A stretch of 64,000 nt of DNA. It comes from Geotalea sp. SG265. GTDB taxonomy: Bacteria; Desulfobacterota; Desulfuromonadia; Geobacterales; Geobacteraceae. The stretch is taken from the NCBI RefSeq assembly GCF_022808985.1, contig NZ_JAKZFT010000003.1, positions 124,001-188,000 on the forward strand. The letters are read 5' to 3'. The notes beneath the pieces are model-generated. The model had not been told where the DNA came from. It ran no database searches and saw only the letters and a list, made by a program, of their open reading frames with translations. Shown here piece after piece: positions 42,348 through 52,920 of this stretch. The position numbers and the translations under genes are program-made. The stretch's first letter is position 1; every line of letters begins with the position of its first letter.

Positions 42348-43202
42348 TCACCGTACGTTGCGCGGGTCAAGGGCATCTCTGATCCCCTCACCCACCAAGT
42401 AGTAGGAGAGCGTGGTAACGGTGATGGCCAGCCCCGGAAAGAGAAAAAGCCACCAGGCGAATTCGAGAAACTCTTTTCCCGAGGCAAGGATATTGCCCCA
42501 GCTGGGCTCGGGTGGTTGCACGCCGATACCGAGAAAAGAGAGGGAGGATTCGGTCAGAATGGCCGTGGCGATGCCCAAGGTGGCATAGACCAGCACCGGC
42601 CCCATGGCGTTGGGCAGAATGTGTCGGAAAATGATGCGCAGGTCCGAACAGCCCATGGCCCGGGCCGCCTGGACGAAATCCCGTTCGCGCAGGGAAAGGA
42701 CCTCCGCCCGCACCAGCCTGGAAACCCCCATCCAGCCGGTAAAGCCGATGATGAGCATGATGTTCAGTATGGAGGGCTCACGGATCGTCACAATGGCCAA
42801 AATGAGGAAAAATGTGGGAAAGCAGAGCATGATGTCCACGAAGCGCATGAGCAGGCTGTCCACCAAGCCACCGTAGTAACCGGCAATGAGACCAATGATG
42901 GTGCCGATGACCGTGGCGATGCCGACCGCAACGAAACCAACCTTGAGTGAAACCCTGGCGCCATAGACCATGCGGCTGAAAACATCGCGCCCAAGATCGT
43001 CGGTGCCGAACCAGTGGCTTGCCGAGGGGGGAAGAAGCACATGGTAGGCATCCAGGGTGTTCGGCTGGTAAGGGGTAATCACCGGCGCCAGAGATGAGAC
43101 GAGGAACATGACCAGGACCACGATTCCGCCCGAAACGGCAAGGGGGTTGCTCCGCAGCCGTCTTAAGACCACATCCCGTAAATAGCTGTCCCGCCTGGTC
43201 AT
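42348..43202 (-). CDS. ABC peptide-type transporter permease, OppC/DppC-like
   Basis: A 284-residue inner-membrane permease with about six transmembrane segments. The N-terminal region ([27 protein letters not shown]) and the [20 protein letters not shown] stretch are typical of OppC. The coupling (EAA) region is around [17 protein letters not shown]-type sequence near residues 185-205. It overlaps the OppB gene by 4 bases (ATGA). No ATPase subunit (OppD/OppF type) is in the window. Confidence 0.92.
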   Translation of the reverse strand: MTRRDSYLRDVVLRRLRSNPLAVSGGIVVLVMFLVSSLAPVITPYQPNTLDAYHVLLPPSASHWFGTDDLGRDVFSRMVYGARVSLKVGFVAVGIATVIGTIIGLIAGYYGGLVDSLLMRFVDIMLCFPTFFLILAIVTIREPSILNIMLIIGFTGWMGVSRLVRAEVLSLRERDFVQAARAMGCSDLRIIFRHILPNAMGPVLVYATLGIATAILTESSLSFLGIGVQPPEPSWGNILASGKEFLEFAWWLFLFPGLAITVTTLSYYLVGEGIRDALDPRNVR

Positions 43203-44188
43203 AACGCCCCTCCCCTGCCGTGCCTGATGCGAGGATCAGCCAGGGCATAGCCCAAATCGGCCAGAAGGTTGCCCAGAAGGGTCAGGACAGCACCGATAAC
43301 CAGGATGCCCATGACCAGCGGATAATCCCTGGCCATGACCCCCTGGTAGAAGAGCTGTCCCATGCCGGGAATGGAAAAGATGCTCTCGAAGATGACACTG
43401 CCGCCGATCAGTCCGGGGACCGAAAGCCCAAGCAGGGTGATGACCGGCAGCAGGGCGTTACGCAGGGCATGCTTGTAGACCACGACCCGCTCCGAAAGCC
43501 CCTTGGCCCGGGCGGTGGTAATGTAGTCCTGGCCCAGGGTATCGATCATGCCGCTGCGCATGTACCGTGACAGCCCGGCCAGGCTGCCGAAGGTGGCGAC
43601 GCTTACCGGCAGAACCAGATGTTTCGCCAGGTCCCACAGCTGCCACCAGAAGCCATGGGTGGCGTATCCCAGGGAATGGAGGCCGGAAATGGGGAGCCAG
43701 CCAAACTGGATGCCGAACAGGTACATGAGGATCAGGCTCAGCCAGAACAGCGGTGTGGCGAAGCCGAGAAAGACGAAGACGGTCGTCCAGCGGTCCAGTG
43801 GACCGTTACGGTGGGTGGCGGCCATAACGCCGATGGGAATCGCCAGGGCAAACTCCAGGATCAGGGAAATGATGTTCAGGTTTATAGTGATGGGGAGCCG
43901 TTCCCGGATTTTGGCCGCCACCGGCCGGCCATCGGGAGAGAATGACTTGCCCAGATCCAGGCGGACCAGACGGGAAACCCACCGGTAGTACTGGACGTGG
44001 ATCGGCTTGTCCAGCTCGTAATACTTGCGCAGACGGTCCCTGGCCTCTGCCGAAACTTTGGGGTTCATGGCCGTCTGCATCTCCACCGGTTCACCCGGCG
44101 TAAGATGGATGACGCCGAAGGTAATGACGGTAATGCCGATGAGAAGCGGAATCATTAGTAACAGACGTTTTGCGAGATAGTAGGCCAT
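43199..44188 (-). CDS. ABC peptide-type transporter permease, OppB/DppB-like
   Basis: A 329-residue permease with about six membrane segments. The start [20 protein letters not shown] and the HLTPGEP segment are typical of OppB, and the EAA-type cytoplasmic loop ([24 protein letters not shown]) is near residues 220-243. The ATG at 44188 overlaps the binding-protein gene's TGA by one base (TGATG). With the OppC-like partner it should form the membrane pore of a peptide or nickel-type uptake system. Confidence 0.93.
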   Translation of the reverse strand: MAYYLAKRLLLMIPLLIGITVITFGVIHLTPGEPVEMQTAMNPKVSAEARDRLRKYYELDKPIHVQYYRWVSRLVRLDLGKSFSPDGRPVAAKIRERLPITINLNIISLILEFALAIPIGVMAATHRNGPLDRWTTVFVFLGFATPLFWLSLILMYLFGIQFGWLPISGLHSLGYATHGFWWQLWDLAKHLVLPVSVATFGSLAGLSRYMRSGMIDTLGQDYITTARAKGLSERVVVYKHALRNALLPVITLLGLSVPGLIGGSVIFESIFSIPGMGQLFYQGVMARDYPLVMGILVIGAVLTLLGNLLADLGYALADPRIRHGRGGAL

Positions 44189-45807
44189 CAGTAGCGCTGC
44201 TCCTCCTTTGGAACATACCACTTGATGAAGTTGTACATGATCCCTGCCGGTGCCGGTTCTATACCGCGAAAACGGGCGCTGACGGCAGGCAGGGCATCGG
44301 GCACATAGAGAAAGGTGTAGGGCTGCTCATCGGCGAGAATTTCCTGAATGCGGAAGTAACAGCGCTTCCGCTCGGCAAGATCGAAGGTGCTCCGCCCCTG
44401 CTCGATAAGCCGGTCCACCTCGCTGTTTTTGAATCCGATGAAATTGAGCTCTTTGGGGCCGGTCTTGCTGGAATGCCAGACGTCAAAGATGTCGGGGTCC
44501 GGGGGTATGGTCCAGCCCATGACCAGTGCCTCGAAGTCTCCCTTGTCGATGAAATTCTTCAGAAACGAGGCCCACTCCACCACCCTGATCTTCACCTGGA
44601 TCCCCACATCCTTCAGGCGCTGCTGGATGATCAGGGCGGTCTTCAGACGCAGGTCGTTTCCCTGATTGGTGAGGATGGTAAAGGAAAAAGGGCGGCCATC
44701 CTTCACCAGAAAGCCGGCGGCATTCTTTTCCTTCCAGCCGGCCTCAGTCAAAAGCTTTCTCGCCCGTTCCGGATTGTAGCCAAGATCCCGAAGGTCGGCC
44801 TTGTAAGGCCATGTCCCCGGTTTATAGGGGCCGTGGGCCACCTGTCCCATGCCGAGCAGAACCCCCTGGACGATCTCATCCTTATTGATGGCCGATGCAA
44901 TGGCCTGCCTGACCCTTTTATCGCGAAAAAGGGGATGGCGCAGGTTATAACCCAGATAGGTGTAGGCCGAAACGGGATAGCGGTACTTGTTGAACAGGGA
45001 GAGAAACTCCGGTGTATTGGTCTGCCGCTGGTACTGCACGGGGCTCAAGCCCATGTAATCGAGCCCGCCGGCCTTCAGTTCCATGTACATGGTGGAGCTG
45101 TCGGGGATAATGCGGTAAACGTAGCGATCGATCCAGGGGCGCCCTTCGAAGTAATGATGGTTGGATTCCAGGACCAGCTGCTGTCCGGCGATCCATTCCT
45201 TGAGCCGGTATGGTCCGGTGCCCACTGGGTGACGGGCCAGTTCGCTTTTAGTGATGTCCTTCCCTTCCAGCAGGTGGGCTGGAAGCATCGCCTGGCTCCA
45301 CGACTCCAGGGCCGGAGCAAAAGGCTTGCTGTAGGTAACCCGAAATGTGTAGGCATCGGGGGCCTCCGCTTTTTTTACCTGTTTGAAATTTTCAGCGTAG
45401 GCTGTGGGGGTTTTCGGATCAATGGTGACACGGTAGGTATAGAGGACATCGCGGGAAGTGAAAGGTTGTCCGTCGTGCCACGTCACCCCCTTGCGCAAGT
45501 GGAAGGTAATCGTCAGCCCATCGGCGGATATATCCCATGATTCGGCCAGCTCCGGTTCCAGCTTCAGATTCTTGTCGTACCGTACCAGCCCGTTGTAGAT
45601 CTGCCCCGACACGTCGCTGGAAGCGGAGTCGGAGGCAAGGATAGGGACAAGGGTGGAAGGCTCACCAATGGAGCCAATGACGATCGCATCCCCATACGCC
45701 GGAGTACCGGCGGTCCTGGCGGCGGGAGTGGGTGTTTTCTTGTCGGTGCAGGATGAAAGGAGGGCGATAACGAACAGGCAGAGACAGGCTATCAGGCCGA
45801 TCTTCAT
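44188..45807 (-). CDS. extracellular solute-binding lipoprotein, family 5 (peptide type)
   Basis: A 539-residue binding protein of the DppA/OppA family. The signal peptide ends with lipobox LLSSC ([20 protein letters not shown]), so it is lipid-anchored. SBP_bac_5 signatures include [39 protein letters not shown] and [19 protein letters not shown]. Ligands in this family include peptides, nickel and sugars; the fold alone does not tell. It overlaps the TPR gene by 4 bases (ATGA), linking the two. Confidence 0.93.
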   Translation of the reverse strand: MKIGLIACLCLFVIALLSSCTDKKTPTPAARTAGTPAYGDAIVIGSIGEPSTLVPILASDSASSDVSGQIYNGLVRYDKNLKLEPELAESWDISADGLTITFHLRKGVTWHDGQPFTSRDVLYTYRVTIDPKTPTAYAENFKQVKKAEAPDAYTFRVTYSKPFAPALESWSQAMLPAHLLEGKDITKSELARHPVGTGPYRLKEWIAGQQLVLESNHHYFEGRPWIDRYVYRIIPDSSTMYMELKAGGLDYMGLSPVQYQRQTNTPEFLSLFNKYRYPVSAYTYLGYNLRHPLFRDKRVRQAIASAINKDEIVQGVLLGMGQVAHGPYKPGTWPYKADLRDLGYNPERARKLLTEAGWKEKNAAGFLVKDGRPFSFTILTNQGNDLRLKTALIIQQRLKDVGIQVKIRVVEWASFLKNFIDKGDFEALVMGWTIPPDPDIFDVWHSSKTGPKELNFIGFKNSEVDRLIEQGRSTFDLAERKRCYFRIQEILADEQPYTFLYVPDALPAVSARFRGIEPAPAGIMYNFIKWYVPKEEQRY

Positions 45808-47528
45808 TTTTCACCGGTCTCCACCATGATTTTTTTGATTTTCTCAGCAATGCCCCTGTTGTCAGGCTCAAGCTTCAGGGCACGACGGAATCCCGCCAGA
45901 GCCTTGCGGTATTCCTTTTTCGCATAGTAGACCTCGGCCAGATGGCTGATGACGGTGGCGTCGCCGCCGTCTACCAGATCCACAGCCCGTTCCAGCTGGT
46001 AGACCGCCTGATCGTAGTGCTTCATCTTGAAATATATCCACCCCAGGCTGTCGATGATGAAGCCGTCGTCCGGACGGAGTGCGGCGGCCTTCTTCAAATA
46101 CTGCAACGCCTCATCCAGATTGACTCCCAGCTCGGCATAGGTATACCCCAGGTAATTCAATGCCTGCACATCGTTGGGGGTCAGCTGTAGAACCTTCTTC
46201 ATCCGGGCAATGGAAGCATCCTTGTTGCCGATCTTGTCGTATAGCACACCCATGCGGAAATTAAGGCGCGGGTCATTGGGAAATTTCTCCTCGACCTCGG
46301 AAAGCACCTGCAACCCTTCGACAAAACGGTCCATGGATTCATAGAGTCCGGCCAGGTTCAGGTAGAGTTCGATTTTGCCCGGTTGCGCAGCGATCGATTC
46401 CTTGAGGATATCGATACCTCTGGCTTCCTGGCCCAGTTCCTTGTAAAGGTAGGCCAGATGGCCGACAGCGTCATAGTAATAGCTAGATGAAGAGGGTATT
46501 TTCCTGAATTCCTCTATGGCCGTTTCGAAGTCTTCCATCTCCTCATAGGTGGATGCCAGGTAGTATCTGACCTGATAAGCCTCCGGATCCTGGCGCAGGA
46601 TGTCGCGGAATTCGGTAATAGCATCCTCGTACCGCTCCATCTCCAGCAGGATAAGCCCCAGCTTGCGGTGGGTTTCCTGTCCGCCGATGTTGTTCCTGGC
46701 CAGGTCCTGCAGAAGGGCCAGGGCGGGTTCCAGATCTTTTTGTTGTATATAGAGCTGAACCAGATGCTGTACCACGGTATGATTTGCTGGATTTGCCTTC
46801 AACAGTTCCTTATAGGTACCGATCGCCTCTTTGGTCAAACCTTGCATTTCCTGGGTAATACCAAGGTCTATGAGTGCCTGATCGAAATCCGGTTTCAGCT
46901 CGACTGCTTTCTTGTAGTAGTTGATGGCTTCGTTTGACAGTTTCATCTGATCATAGGTCTTGCCCAGGTAGTAATACCCAAGTGCAGAATCGGGCGAAAC
47001 CTTGATCAATGCTTTGAGGGTATTGACGGCCCCTTCATACTCGAAGGTCTTCACATAAGCAATGGCCAGGTGAAGGTATATGTCTTCCTTGGTGGGATCG
47101 AGCTCTATGGCCTTTTTGTAATAGGGAATGGCGTCCTTGTCCCGTTGCAGGGCCACCAGGATGTTTCCTGCCAGGATCTGGGCCTCGGCAAAGCTTGGAT
47201 CGAGATTTATGGCCTTTTCGCAGGCCTGCAGGGCATCCTGGTAACGGTTCATCTGCAGGTAAATCTGCGCCTCGGCCTTATGGATATAGGCTGATTGAGG
47301 GTCCGCCTCGGCGGCAGCTTGCAGTAGCGACAGAGCGCCGTCCAGGTCACCCTCCAGGAGATGGAGGCGTGACATGGAGAAGATGTATTTGGCCCGGGAT
47401 CCGGCGATGTCCAATGCCGGCTGAACAGCCCGGGATTGAAGAGGAGGATGTTCTTGGACGCGACTGGCGGCACATCCCGGAAGAACGAGAAGGAACAGTG
47501 GGATGAGAAGGTAAAACGCTTTTTTCAT
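45804..47528 (-). CDS. TPR-repeat lipoprotein
   Basis: A 574-residue protein of tandem tetratricopeptide repeats, at least twelve by eye (for example ADPQSAYIHKAEAQIYLQMN, LDPTKEDIYLHLAIAYVKT and LRPDDGFIIDSLGWIYFKM). The N-terminus has a lipobox, LVLPGC, so it is exported and lipid-anchored. I chose the ATG at 47528 (MKKAFYLLIPLFLLVLPGC); the ORF reads from 47615 but includes no signal there. The ribosome-binding site is weak. It heads the operon that encodes the binding protein and permeases; a role in assembly or in periplasmic protein interactions is inference. Confidence 0.88.
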   Translation of the reverse strand: MKKAFYLLIPLFLLVLPGCAASRVQEHPPLQSRAVQPALDIAGSRAKYIFSMSRLHLLEGDLDGALSLLQAAAEADPQSAYIHKAEAQIYLQMNRYQDALQACEKAINLDPSFAEAQILAGNILVALQRDKDAIPYYKKAIELDPTKEDIYLHLAIAYVKTFEYEGAVNTLKALIKVSPDSALGYYYLGKTYDQMKLSNEAINYYKKAVELKPDFDQALIDLGITQEMQGLTKEAIGTYKELLKANPANHTVVQHLVQLYIQQKDLEPALALLQDLARNNIGGQETHRKLGLILLEMERYEDAITEFRDILRQDPEAYQVRYYLASTYEEMEDFETAIEEFRKIPSSSSYYYDAVGHLAYLYKELGQEARGIDILKESIAAQPGKIELYLNLAGLYESMDRFVEGLQVLSEVEEKFPNDPRLNFRMGVLYDKIGNKDASIARMKKVLQLTPNDVQALNYLGYTYAELGVNLDEALQYLKKAAALRPDDGFIIDSLGWIYFKMKHYDQAVYQLERAVDLVDGGDATVISHLAEVYYAKKEYRKALAGFRRALKLEPDNRGIAEKIKKIMVETGEK

Positions 47529-47752
47529 GTGGTTTCCGGTTACGAAACAGCCTCGGGATAAGGTCATATTACCAATGGGCAATCGGGTGGAGATTGGTCT
47601 GAAAACCAGCTGCACTTGGAGCGCTTACAGCAGTAGAAAAGCTAACATAAATAGGTAGGAGCGTCAAACAAACTTTATCATGAGCCGCCGGTTGCCATGC
47701 AGGTTTAATGTGATACCATTTGCAAATGAATTCAGACGCTTAAGGACTGACA

Positions 47753-49315
47753 ATGGCTCAGAAGTGGATAAGATCATTGCTGAATCTGCGAGCCTTCCCT
47801 GAAAGCACCTCCTCGGTAAACCTCCTGCAGACCCACGTGTCGTTTCTGTTGGTGACTGATCGTTTCGTCTACAAGATCAAGAAACCGGTCAATCTCGGCT
47901 TTCTCGATTTCACCACCTTGGACCGAAGGCGTTTCTACTGCCACGAAGAGGTCCGCTTGAACCGCCGGCTCTGCCCCGACATTTATCTGGGCGTGGTGGA
48001 GATCAGGAAAACTCGGGCGGGAATAGCCATAGACGGTGAAGGAACTATCATCGATTATGCGGTCAAGATGAAAAGATTGCCGGAAGAGCGCATGCTGCAT
48101 GTCCTGCTCAGGGAGAATAACGCCACCGATTCGGATATGCGGCGTATTGCAGTGACCATTGCCGATTTCCACAAGAACGCGGAACAAAGCCCCGAAACGG
48201 CAAGCTATGGCAGCCTCGACAGCATTGCATACAACTGGCAAGAGAATTTCCGGCAGATGGAGAACTTTGTCGGAATTACCATATCCAGGTGTCAGCTACA
48301 GCAACTCGTGTCATGGGTCAGTGACTTTATGGATCAAAACCGACACCTGTTTCTGGAAAGAATAGGGAATGGTTTCATCAGGGAGTGTGACGGCGACATC
48401 CACTCTGAAAACATCTGTCTCACTGACACTGTCTGCATCTTTGACTGCATCGAGTTCAACAAGCGGTTCCGCTGCTGTGACACGGCTGCGGATCTGGCTT
48501 TTCTGCTCATGGATCTGGATTATAATGGAAAGAGTTTTCTTGGGGACGTGCTGCTGAATGAATACCTGGTGCAGACCGGGGATCGGGGCATGCCGGCATT
48601 GCTGGATTTCTACAAGACCTATCGCGCCGTTGTCAGGGGCAAGGTGGAAAGCTTCAAGCTGCAAGAGCCGGAAATACCGGCGGGAGAAAAGAAAGAGGCG
48701 GAGCTGAAGGCCTCCCTCTATCTCCACCTGGCACGGGGCTACCAGCTGCGCAGCCAGCTGAGGCCGACGCTTTTCATAACCTGTGGCCTAATGGGGAGCG
48801 GCAAAAGCACCTTTGCCCAAGCCCTGGCGCTGGAACTGGGGCTTGAATCCGCCCTCTCCGATGTGGTCAGAAAAGAGATCGCACTGTCTGGAAAAGATGG
48901 GAGCGAGTATGGCGAAGGGATCTACAGCCAAAGCTGGACCGACGCCACCTACCGCGAACTCCTGGTCCGCAGCGAGCGCGCTTTGGGAGCCGGGCGCAGC
49001 ATTATCGTTGACGCCACTTTCCGCCGTAGCGCGGATCGCACGGCATTTCGCCTCCTCGCTGACCGGCTCGATGTTCAGTTCCTCGTCATCTTCTTCATAT
49101 GTCCGGAGCAGCTCGTCAAGAGCAGGCTATTGCAGCGGGAAGAAGACCCTAGTGCACCGTCAGACGGCCGATGGGAACTGTTCCACCGGCAAAAGGACGA
49201 ATTTCAGCCGCTTCAGGCACAGGAAGGAAAGACGATTACCATTGATAGTTCACACTCTTTATTGGATAATATCGATCATCTTCTCGGTCAGTTGGGGCTG
49301 ATCCAATGCGCATGA
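47753..49315 (+). CDS. aminoglycoside-phosphotransferase-like domain fused to a P-loop kinase
   Basis: A 520-residue two-domain protein. The N-terminal region (about 1-335) resembles APH-type kinases: FVYKIKKPVNLGFLDF, the catalytic loop CDGDIHSENIC and the FDCIEF metal-binding segment. The C-terminal region carries GLMGSGKST (about 343-351) and resembles AAA_33/zeta-toxin-like or gluconate-kinase-like P-loop kinases. This fusion is a known predicted-kinase family; its substrate is unknown. AAGGA lies 6 bases before the ATG. Its stop overlaps the start of the small membrane protein at 49306, so the two are coupled. Confidence 0.85.
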   Translation: MAQKWIRSLLNLRAFPESTSSVNLLQTHVSFLLVTDRFVYKIKKPVNLGFLDFTTLDRRRFYCHEEVRLNRRLCPDIYLGVVEIRKTRAGIAIDGEGTIIDYAVKMKRLPEERMLHVLLRENNATDSDMRRIAVTIADFHKNAEQSPETASYGSLDSIAYNWQENFRQMENFVGITISRCQLQQLVSWVSDFMDQNRHLFLERIGNGFIRECDGDIHSENICLTDTVCIFDCIEFNKRFRCCDTAADLAFLLMDLDYNGKSFLGDVLLNEYLVQTGDRGMPALLDFYKTYRAVVRGKVESFKLQEPEIPAGEKKEAELKASLYLHLARGYQLRSQLRPTLFITCGLMGSGKSTFAQALALELGLESALSDVVRKEIALSGKDGSEYGEGIYSQSWTDATYRELLVRSERALGAGRSIIVDATFRRSADRTAFRLLADRLDVQFLVIFFICPEQLVKSRLLQREEDPSAPSDGRWELFHRQKDEFQPLQAQEGKTITIDSSHSLLDNIDHLLGQLGLIQCA

Positions 49316-49569
49316 CACTCAAGGCCTTGCTTTTAAAGAGTCTGCGAACCAGGGAGTCGTGGGTGATTTTCTTTGTGCTGGGAATCATCATGATGAACTA
49401 TCCCTTTATCTCCATTTTCAACAAGCCGCTCTCCGTGCTCGGCTTCCCCCTTCTCTATCTTTATCTGCAACTGGGCTGGCTCATTTCGATTTTCGTCATC
49501 TATCTTTTCACCAAAGCCAATCACTCTGCCAATAAAGGCAACGACAGCCATAAGGGAGAGCAGGGTTGA
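49306..49569 (+). CDS. small membrane protein next to the SSF receptor (CbrX/DUF4212-like in position)
   Basis: An 87-residue protein with two hydrophobic segments (WVIFFVLGIIMMNYPFISIF and LLYLYLQLGWLISIFVIYLF) and a hydrophilic C-terminus rich in Asn, Lys and His. It overlaps the kinase gene end by 10 bases and its TGA overlaps the ATG of the SSF gene (TGATG). Short proteins of this kind accompany SSF transporters (DUF4212) and the CbrA sensor of pseudomonads (CbrX). Homology to either is not proven by eye; position, size and topology agree. Confidence 0.7.
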   Translation: MRMTLKALLLKSLRTRESWVIFFVLGIIMMNYPFISIFNKPLSVLGFPLLYLYLQLGWLISIFVIYLFTKANHSANKGNDSHKGEQG

Positions 49570-52500
49570 TGGTCAGTGCGGAAATGGTATGGGGAATCTC
49601 GCTCCTCTACATCGCACTCCTCTTCCTGGTGGCCTACCTGGCCGACAAAAGACAGAGGGAAGGCCGGAGCATAACCTCCAATGCAGTAATTTACGCTCTT
49701 TCCATCGCCGTTTACGCCACGTCCTGGACCTTTTACGGCAGCGTCGGCAAAGCTGCCACGACCGGCATGGATTTCATCCTCACCTACCTGGGACCGTCAC
49801 TGACAGCCTTTTCCTGGTGGTTTTTCCTGCGCAAGATCATCCGGGTCACCAAGGAGAACAACACCACCTCCCTGGCCGACTTCATCAGCTCCCGCTACGG
49901 CAAATCCCAGTGGCTGGGGGCACTGGTCACGATCATCTCTATAATGGGCATCATGCCCTACATCGGCCTGCAGCTCAAGGCCGTCTCCAGCGCCTTTTCC
50001 ATCATAACCGGCCATCCCGACTTTCACCTGCGTTTCATGGACAGCATTTCCCTCCCCTCCCCCCATCCGGGCTTTTTTTCGGCACTGATACTTGCCGCTT
50101 TCAGCGTCATTTTCGGCGCCCGTCACCTGGTGTCGTCGGAACGCCATGAGGGACTGGTTGCCGCCATTGCCTTGGAATCAATCGTCAAACTTGCCGCTTT
50201 TCTCATTGTCGGCATCTTCGTCACCTATTTCCTATTTGACGGCTTCGGCGACATTTTCCAGCGGATGTACGAAAAAAATCCGATCATGCTGGAACACCTG
50301 ATAACCTTCGGCGATGAACCGGAAACTTCCTACACCGCCCTCTTCACCATGCTGTACCTGTCCATGGGGGCCATCATGTTTCTCCCCCGGCAGTTCCAGA
50401 TCATGGCCATTGAGAATCCTTCGGAGAAGCATGTCACCAAAGCCATGTGGCTCTTTCCCTTGTATATGTTTCTCATCAACATCTTCGTCATGCCCATTGC
50501 ATTGGGAGGTATCCTCATAACCGGCAGCAACCTCAATTCCGACTATTTCGTCCTGACCATTCCCCTGCAGACCGGGAACCACTGGATAGCCCTTATCGCC
50601 TATCTGGGCGGCTTCTCCGCCGCCGCCGGCATGGTGATGGTCGAATCGGTTACCATATCGACCATGCTGCTCAACCATGTCATCATGCCGATCGTCATCA
50701 GACTGGAACCGCGCAGCTGGTTTCCGGAACTACTCATAAACGCCAAGCGGGTAGGAATATTCCTCGTCGTCTTTCTCGGCTACTTCTATCAGAACATCGT
50801 TGGCGGGACCTACATGCTGGTAACCATGGGCCTCATATCCTTTGCCGCTGCGGCCCAGTTCGCCCCGGCCGTGCTCGGTGGTCTCTACTGGCACCGGGGC
50901 AACAAGGCGGGTGCCATCACCGGTATGTTCCTCGGCTTCCTTACCTGGTTCTATACCTTGCTGATCCCATCGTTCATCAGATCGGGATGGTGGCACAGCG
51001 ACATAATGACCAGCGGCCCCTTTGGCCTTGGGTTTCTTAGGCCTACCCAGCTTTTTGGTCTCACTGGCTTTGACATGTGGAGCCATTCCCTCTTCTGGAG
51101 CCTCTTTTTCAACGTCGGTGCCTATCTCCTCCTGTCGATCCTGACCCCCCAGGAAGAAAAAGAGCAAGAGCAGGCTCGCAAGTTCATCGACGTCTTCACC
51201 CCCGACAGGGGGAAGGCGCCCTATGAAACCAAACGTCTCTCCAAGCCGGTGACCATTCTGCAATTCGTCAACCTCATGGCCAAATTCATCGGCGAACCTC
51301 AGGCCCATGCCGCCATCAGCGACTATATCGGCAACCGGGAAATCGACAGCCAGGGAGGCGTCTCGGAATTCGAACTGCCCAACCTGAAGCGTTTTATCGA
51401 AAAGACGTTGGCCGGCTCCCTTGGGGCGGCGGCGGCGGGGGCCGTCGTGGAAAGTTACCTCACCGACATCGGCTCAAAGATGGAATCGGTCTACGATATA
51501 TTCAGCACAGTCCGCACCTCCCTCGATCAAAGCAGAGAGGCGCTCTTCGTCAGGCTCAGAGCATCTGAAATCATGAACCGCTCTTTGGATCTGGAAATCA
51601 TCATGAAGGACCTGCTGGAACTGCTGCAGAAGGAATTCAAATTCGACCTGTGCATCATTAGGCTGGTGAATGAGGAGGGGATTCTTACCGTCCATGCCTT
51701 CACCGGCCCGGAAGACCAGCAGATTACCAGAAACAACTGGGTTCCGGAAATCGATACCCACATCGGCGAGGCCTTTCTCAGCAACAGAGCCGAATTCGTC
51801 AACGATACCCGCTACCTGACAAAGCAGAAATCGCGGGAAATCATGGAGCGAGAGGGAATAAAATCCTTCGCCCATATACCGATCGCCAGTGAGGGTGAGC
51901 CGCCGGTGGGCATCCTTTCCGTCTTCTCCAAATCCATCATCGGACTTTTCACCGAACCGTTCCTGCAGCTTTTGAGCAGCCTGGCGGGCCAGCTCGCCCA
52001 AGCGGTCAAGATCGTTTCGGAACGGGAGGCAAAGGAGAAGGAACGACAGCAGAAGGAGGCTGCCCTGCTGGAAAATGCGCGGGTAGTGAGGGATATGGAG
52101 ATTGCCAAGCAGATCCAGCTTTCATTGCTTCCGGCGTCTCCCCCTGACCTGCCCGGGGCCCGTTTTGCCAGTTGCTGCGTGCCCGCCACCCATGTGGGGG
52201 GAGACTACTACGATTTTTTCATCCGGGGTAAGGAGACGGTCGACCTGATCATAGCCGATGTTTCAGGACACAGTGTGGGAGCGGCATTGATCATGGTCGA
52301 GACACGCAGCGTTCTCAGGGCACAGGTGCCACTGACGACCTCAAGCAGTGAGGTCCTTGCCTCGCTGAACGACCTGCTCTATGAGGACCTGACCAGGGCG
52401 GAGCTTTTCATCACCATGTTTTACGCCAACTACGATGCCGGCTCAAAGCTGCTGCGCTACGCCAACGCAGGCCACAACCCACCGCTGATCATGGGCAAAG

Positions 52501-52811
52501 GTGCGGCTGCCTGCATCGAACTCGATGCCGAAGGGCTGATTCTCGGCATCAACCGCACAGTCTCCTTTGAAGAGAAGCTTTTTCAGCTGCATGAGGGGGA
52601 CCTGGTGCTATTTTACACCGACGGTATCATTGAGGCGCAAAACGAGGGAGGCGAACTGTTCGGGGTCGACAGGCTCTGCCTGATCCTGAAAAACATGGCC
52701 TTGGAGGAGCCGGACCGGATCATGAGAAGAGTACTGGCGGAGGTTACCAGGTTTGCCGGCTCAAAGCCCCTGGAAGACGACATCTCCATGATAATCATGA
52801 GGATCGACTGA
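49569..52811 (+). CDS. SSF transporter-like receptor fused to GAF and PP2C-type (SpoIIE/RsbU) phosphatase
   Basis: A 1080-residue membrane signalling protein. Residues about 1-525 are a sodium:solute symporter (SSF) domain of about 13 segments, as in CbrA. Residues about 557-637 match the STAC region of CbrA-type kinases (RFIEKTLAGSLGAAAAGAVV). A GAF domain (about 654-815), a short coiled coil, and a PP2C/SpoIIE phosphatase (about 840-1079) follow. Phosphatase motifs are GDYYDF near 877, ADVSGHSVGAAL near 895, FYTDGI and DDISMI at the end. Here the usual histidine kinase is replaced by a phosphatase. I start at the ATG at 49569, which overlaps the preceding TGA; a TTG one codon earlier is possible. 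Confidence 0.9.
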   Translation: MVSAEMVWGISLLYIALLFLVAYLADKRQREGRSITSNAVIYALSIAVYATSWTFYGSVGKAATTGMDFILTYLGPSLTAFSWWFFLRKIIRVTKENNTTSLADFISSRYGKSQWLGALVTIISIMGIMPYIGLQLKAVSSAFSIITGHPDFHLRFMDSISLPSPHPGFFSALILAAFSVIFGARHLVSSERHEGLVAAIALESIVKLAAFLIVGIFVTYFLFDGFGDIFQRMYEKNPIMLEHLITFGDEPETSYTALFTMLYLSMGAIMFLPRQFQIMAIENPSEKHVTKAMWLFPLYMFLINIFVMPIALGGILITGSNLNSDYFVLTIPLQTGNHWIALIAYLGGFSAAAGMVMVESVTISTMLLNHVIMPIVIRLEPRSWFPELLINAKRVGIFLVVFLGYFYQNIVGGTYMLVTMGLISFAAAAQFAPAVLGGLYWHRGNKAGAITGMFLGFLTWFYTLLIPSFIRSGWWHSDIMTSGPFGLGFLRPTQLFGLTGFDMWSHSLFWSLFFNVGAYLLLSILTPQEEKEQEQARKFIDVFTPDRGKAPYETKRLSKPVTILQFVNLMAKFIGEPQAHAAISDYIGNREIDSQGGVSEFELPNLKRFIEKTLAGSLGAAAAGAVVESYLTDIGSKMESVYDIFSTVRTSLDQSREALFVRLRASEIMNRSLDLEIIMKDLLELLQKEFKFDLCIIRLVNEEGILTVHAFTGPEDQQITRNNWVPEIDTHIGEAFLSNRAEFVNDTRYLTKQKSREIMEREGIKSFAHIPIASEGEPPVGILSVFSKSIIGLFTEPFLQLLSSLAGQLAQAVKIVSEREAKEKERQQKEAALLENARVVRDMEIAKQIQLSLLPASPPDLPGARFASCCVPATHVGGDYYDFFIRGKETVDLIIADVSGHSVGAALIMVETRSVLRAQVPLTTSSSEVLASLNDLLYEDLTRAELFITMFYANYDAGSKLLRYANAGHNPPLIMGKGAAACIELDAEGLILGINRTVSFEEKLFQLHEGDLVLFYTDGIIEAQNEGGELFGVDRLCLILKNMALEEPDRIMRRVLAEVTRFAGSKPLEDDISMIIMRID

Positions 52812-52920
52812 TGAACGGCGGTAAGCGGCAGAAAAAACAATTTGTTGAAGGGAGTGCCCCCTTGCTATAAACTATGAAATTAATGATACAGCAATCATAT
52901 CCGTAACAGGGGAGTATGTC

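Noticed and set aside
44170-45540. 456-residue open frame on the plus strand
   Set aside because: Antisense to the solute-binding protein gene; no domain, start signal or independent promoter.
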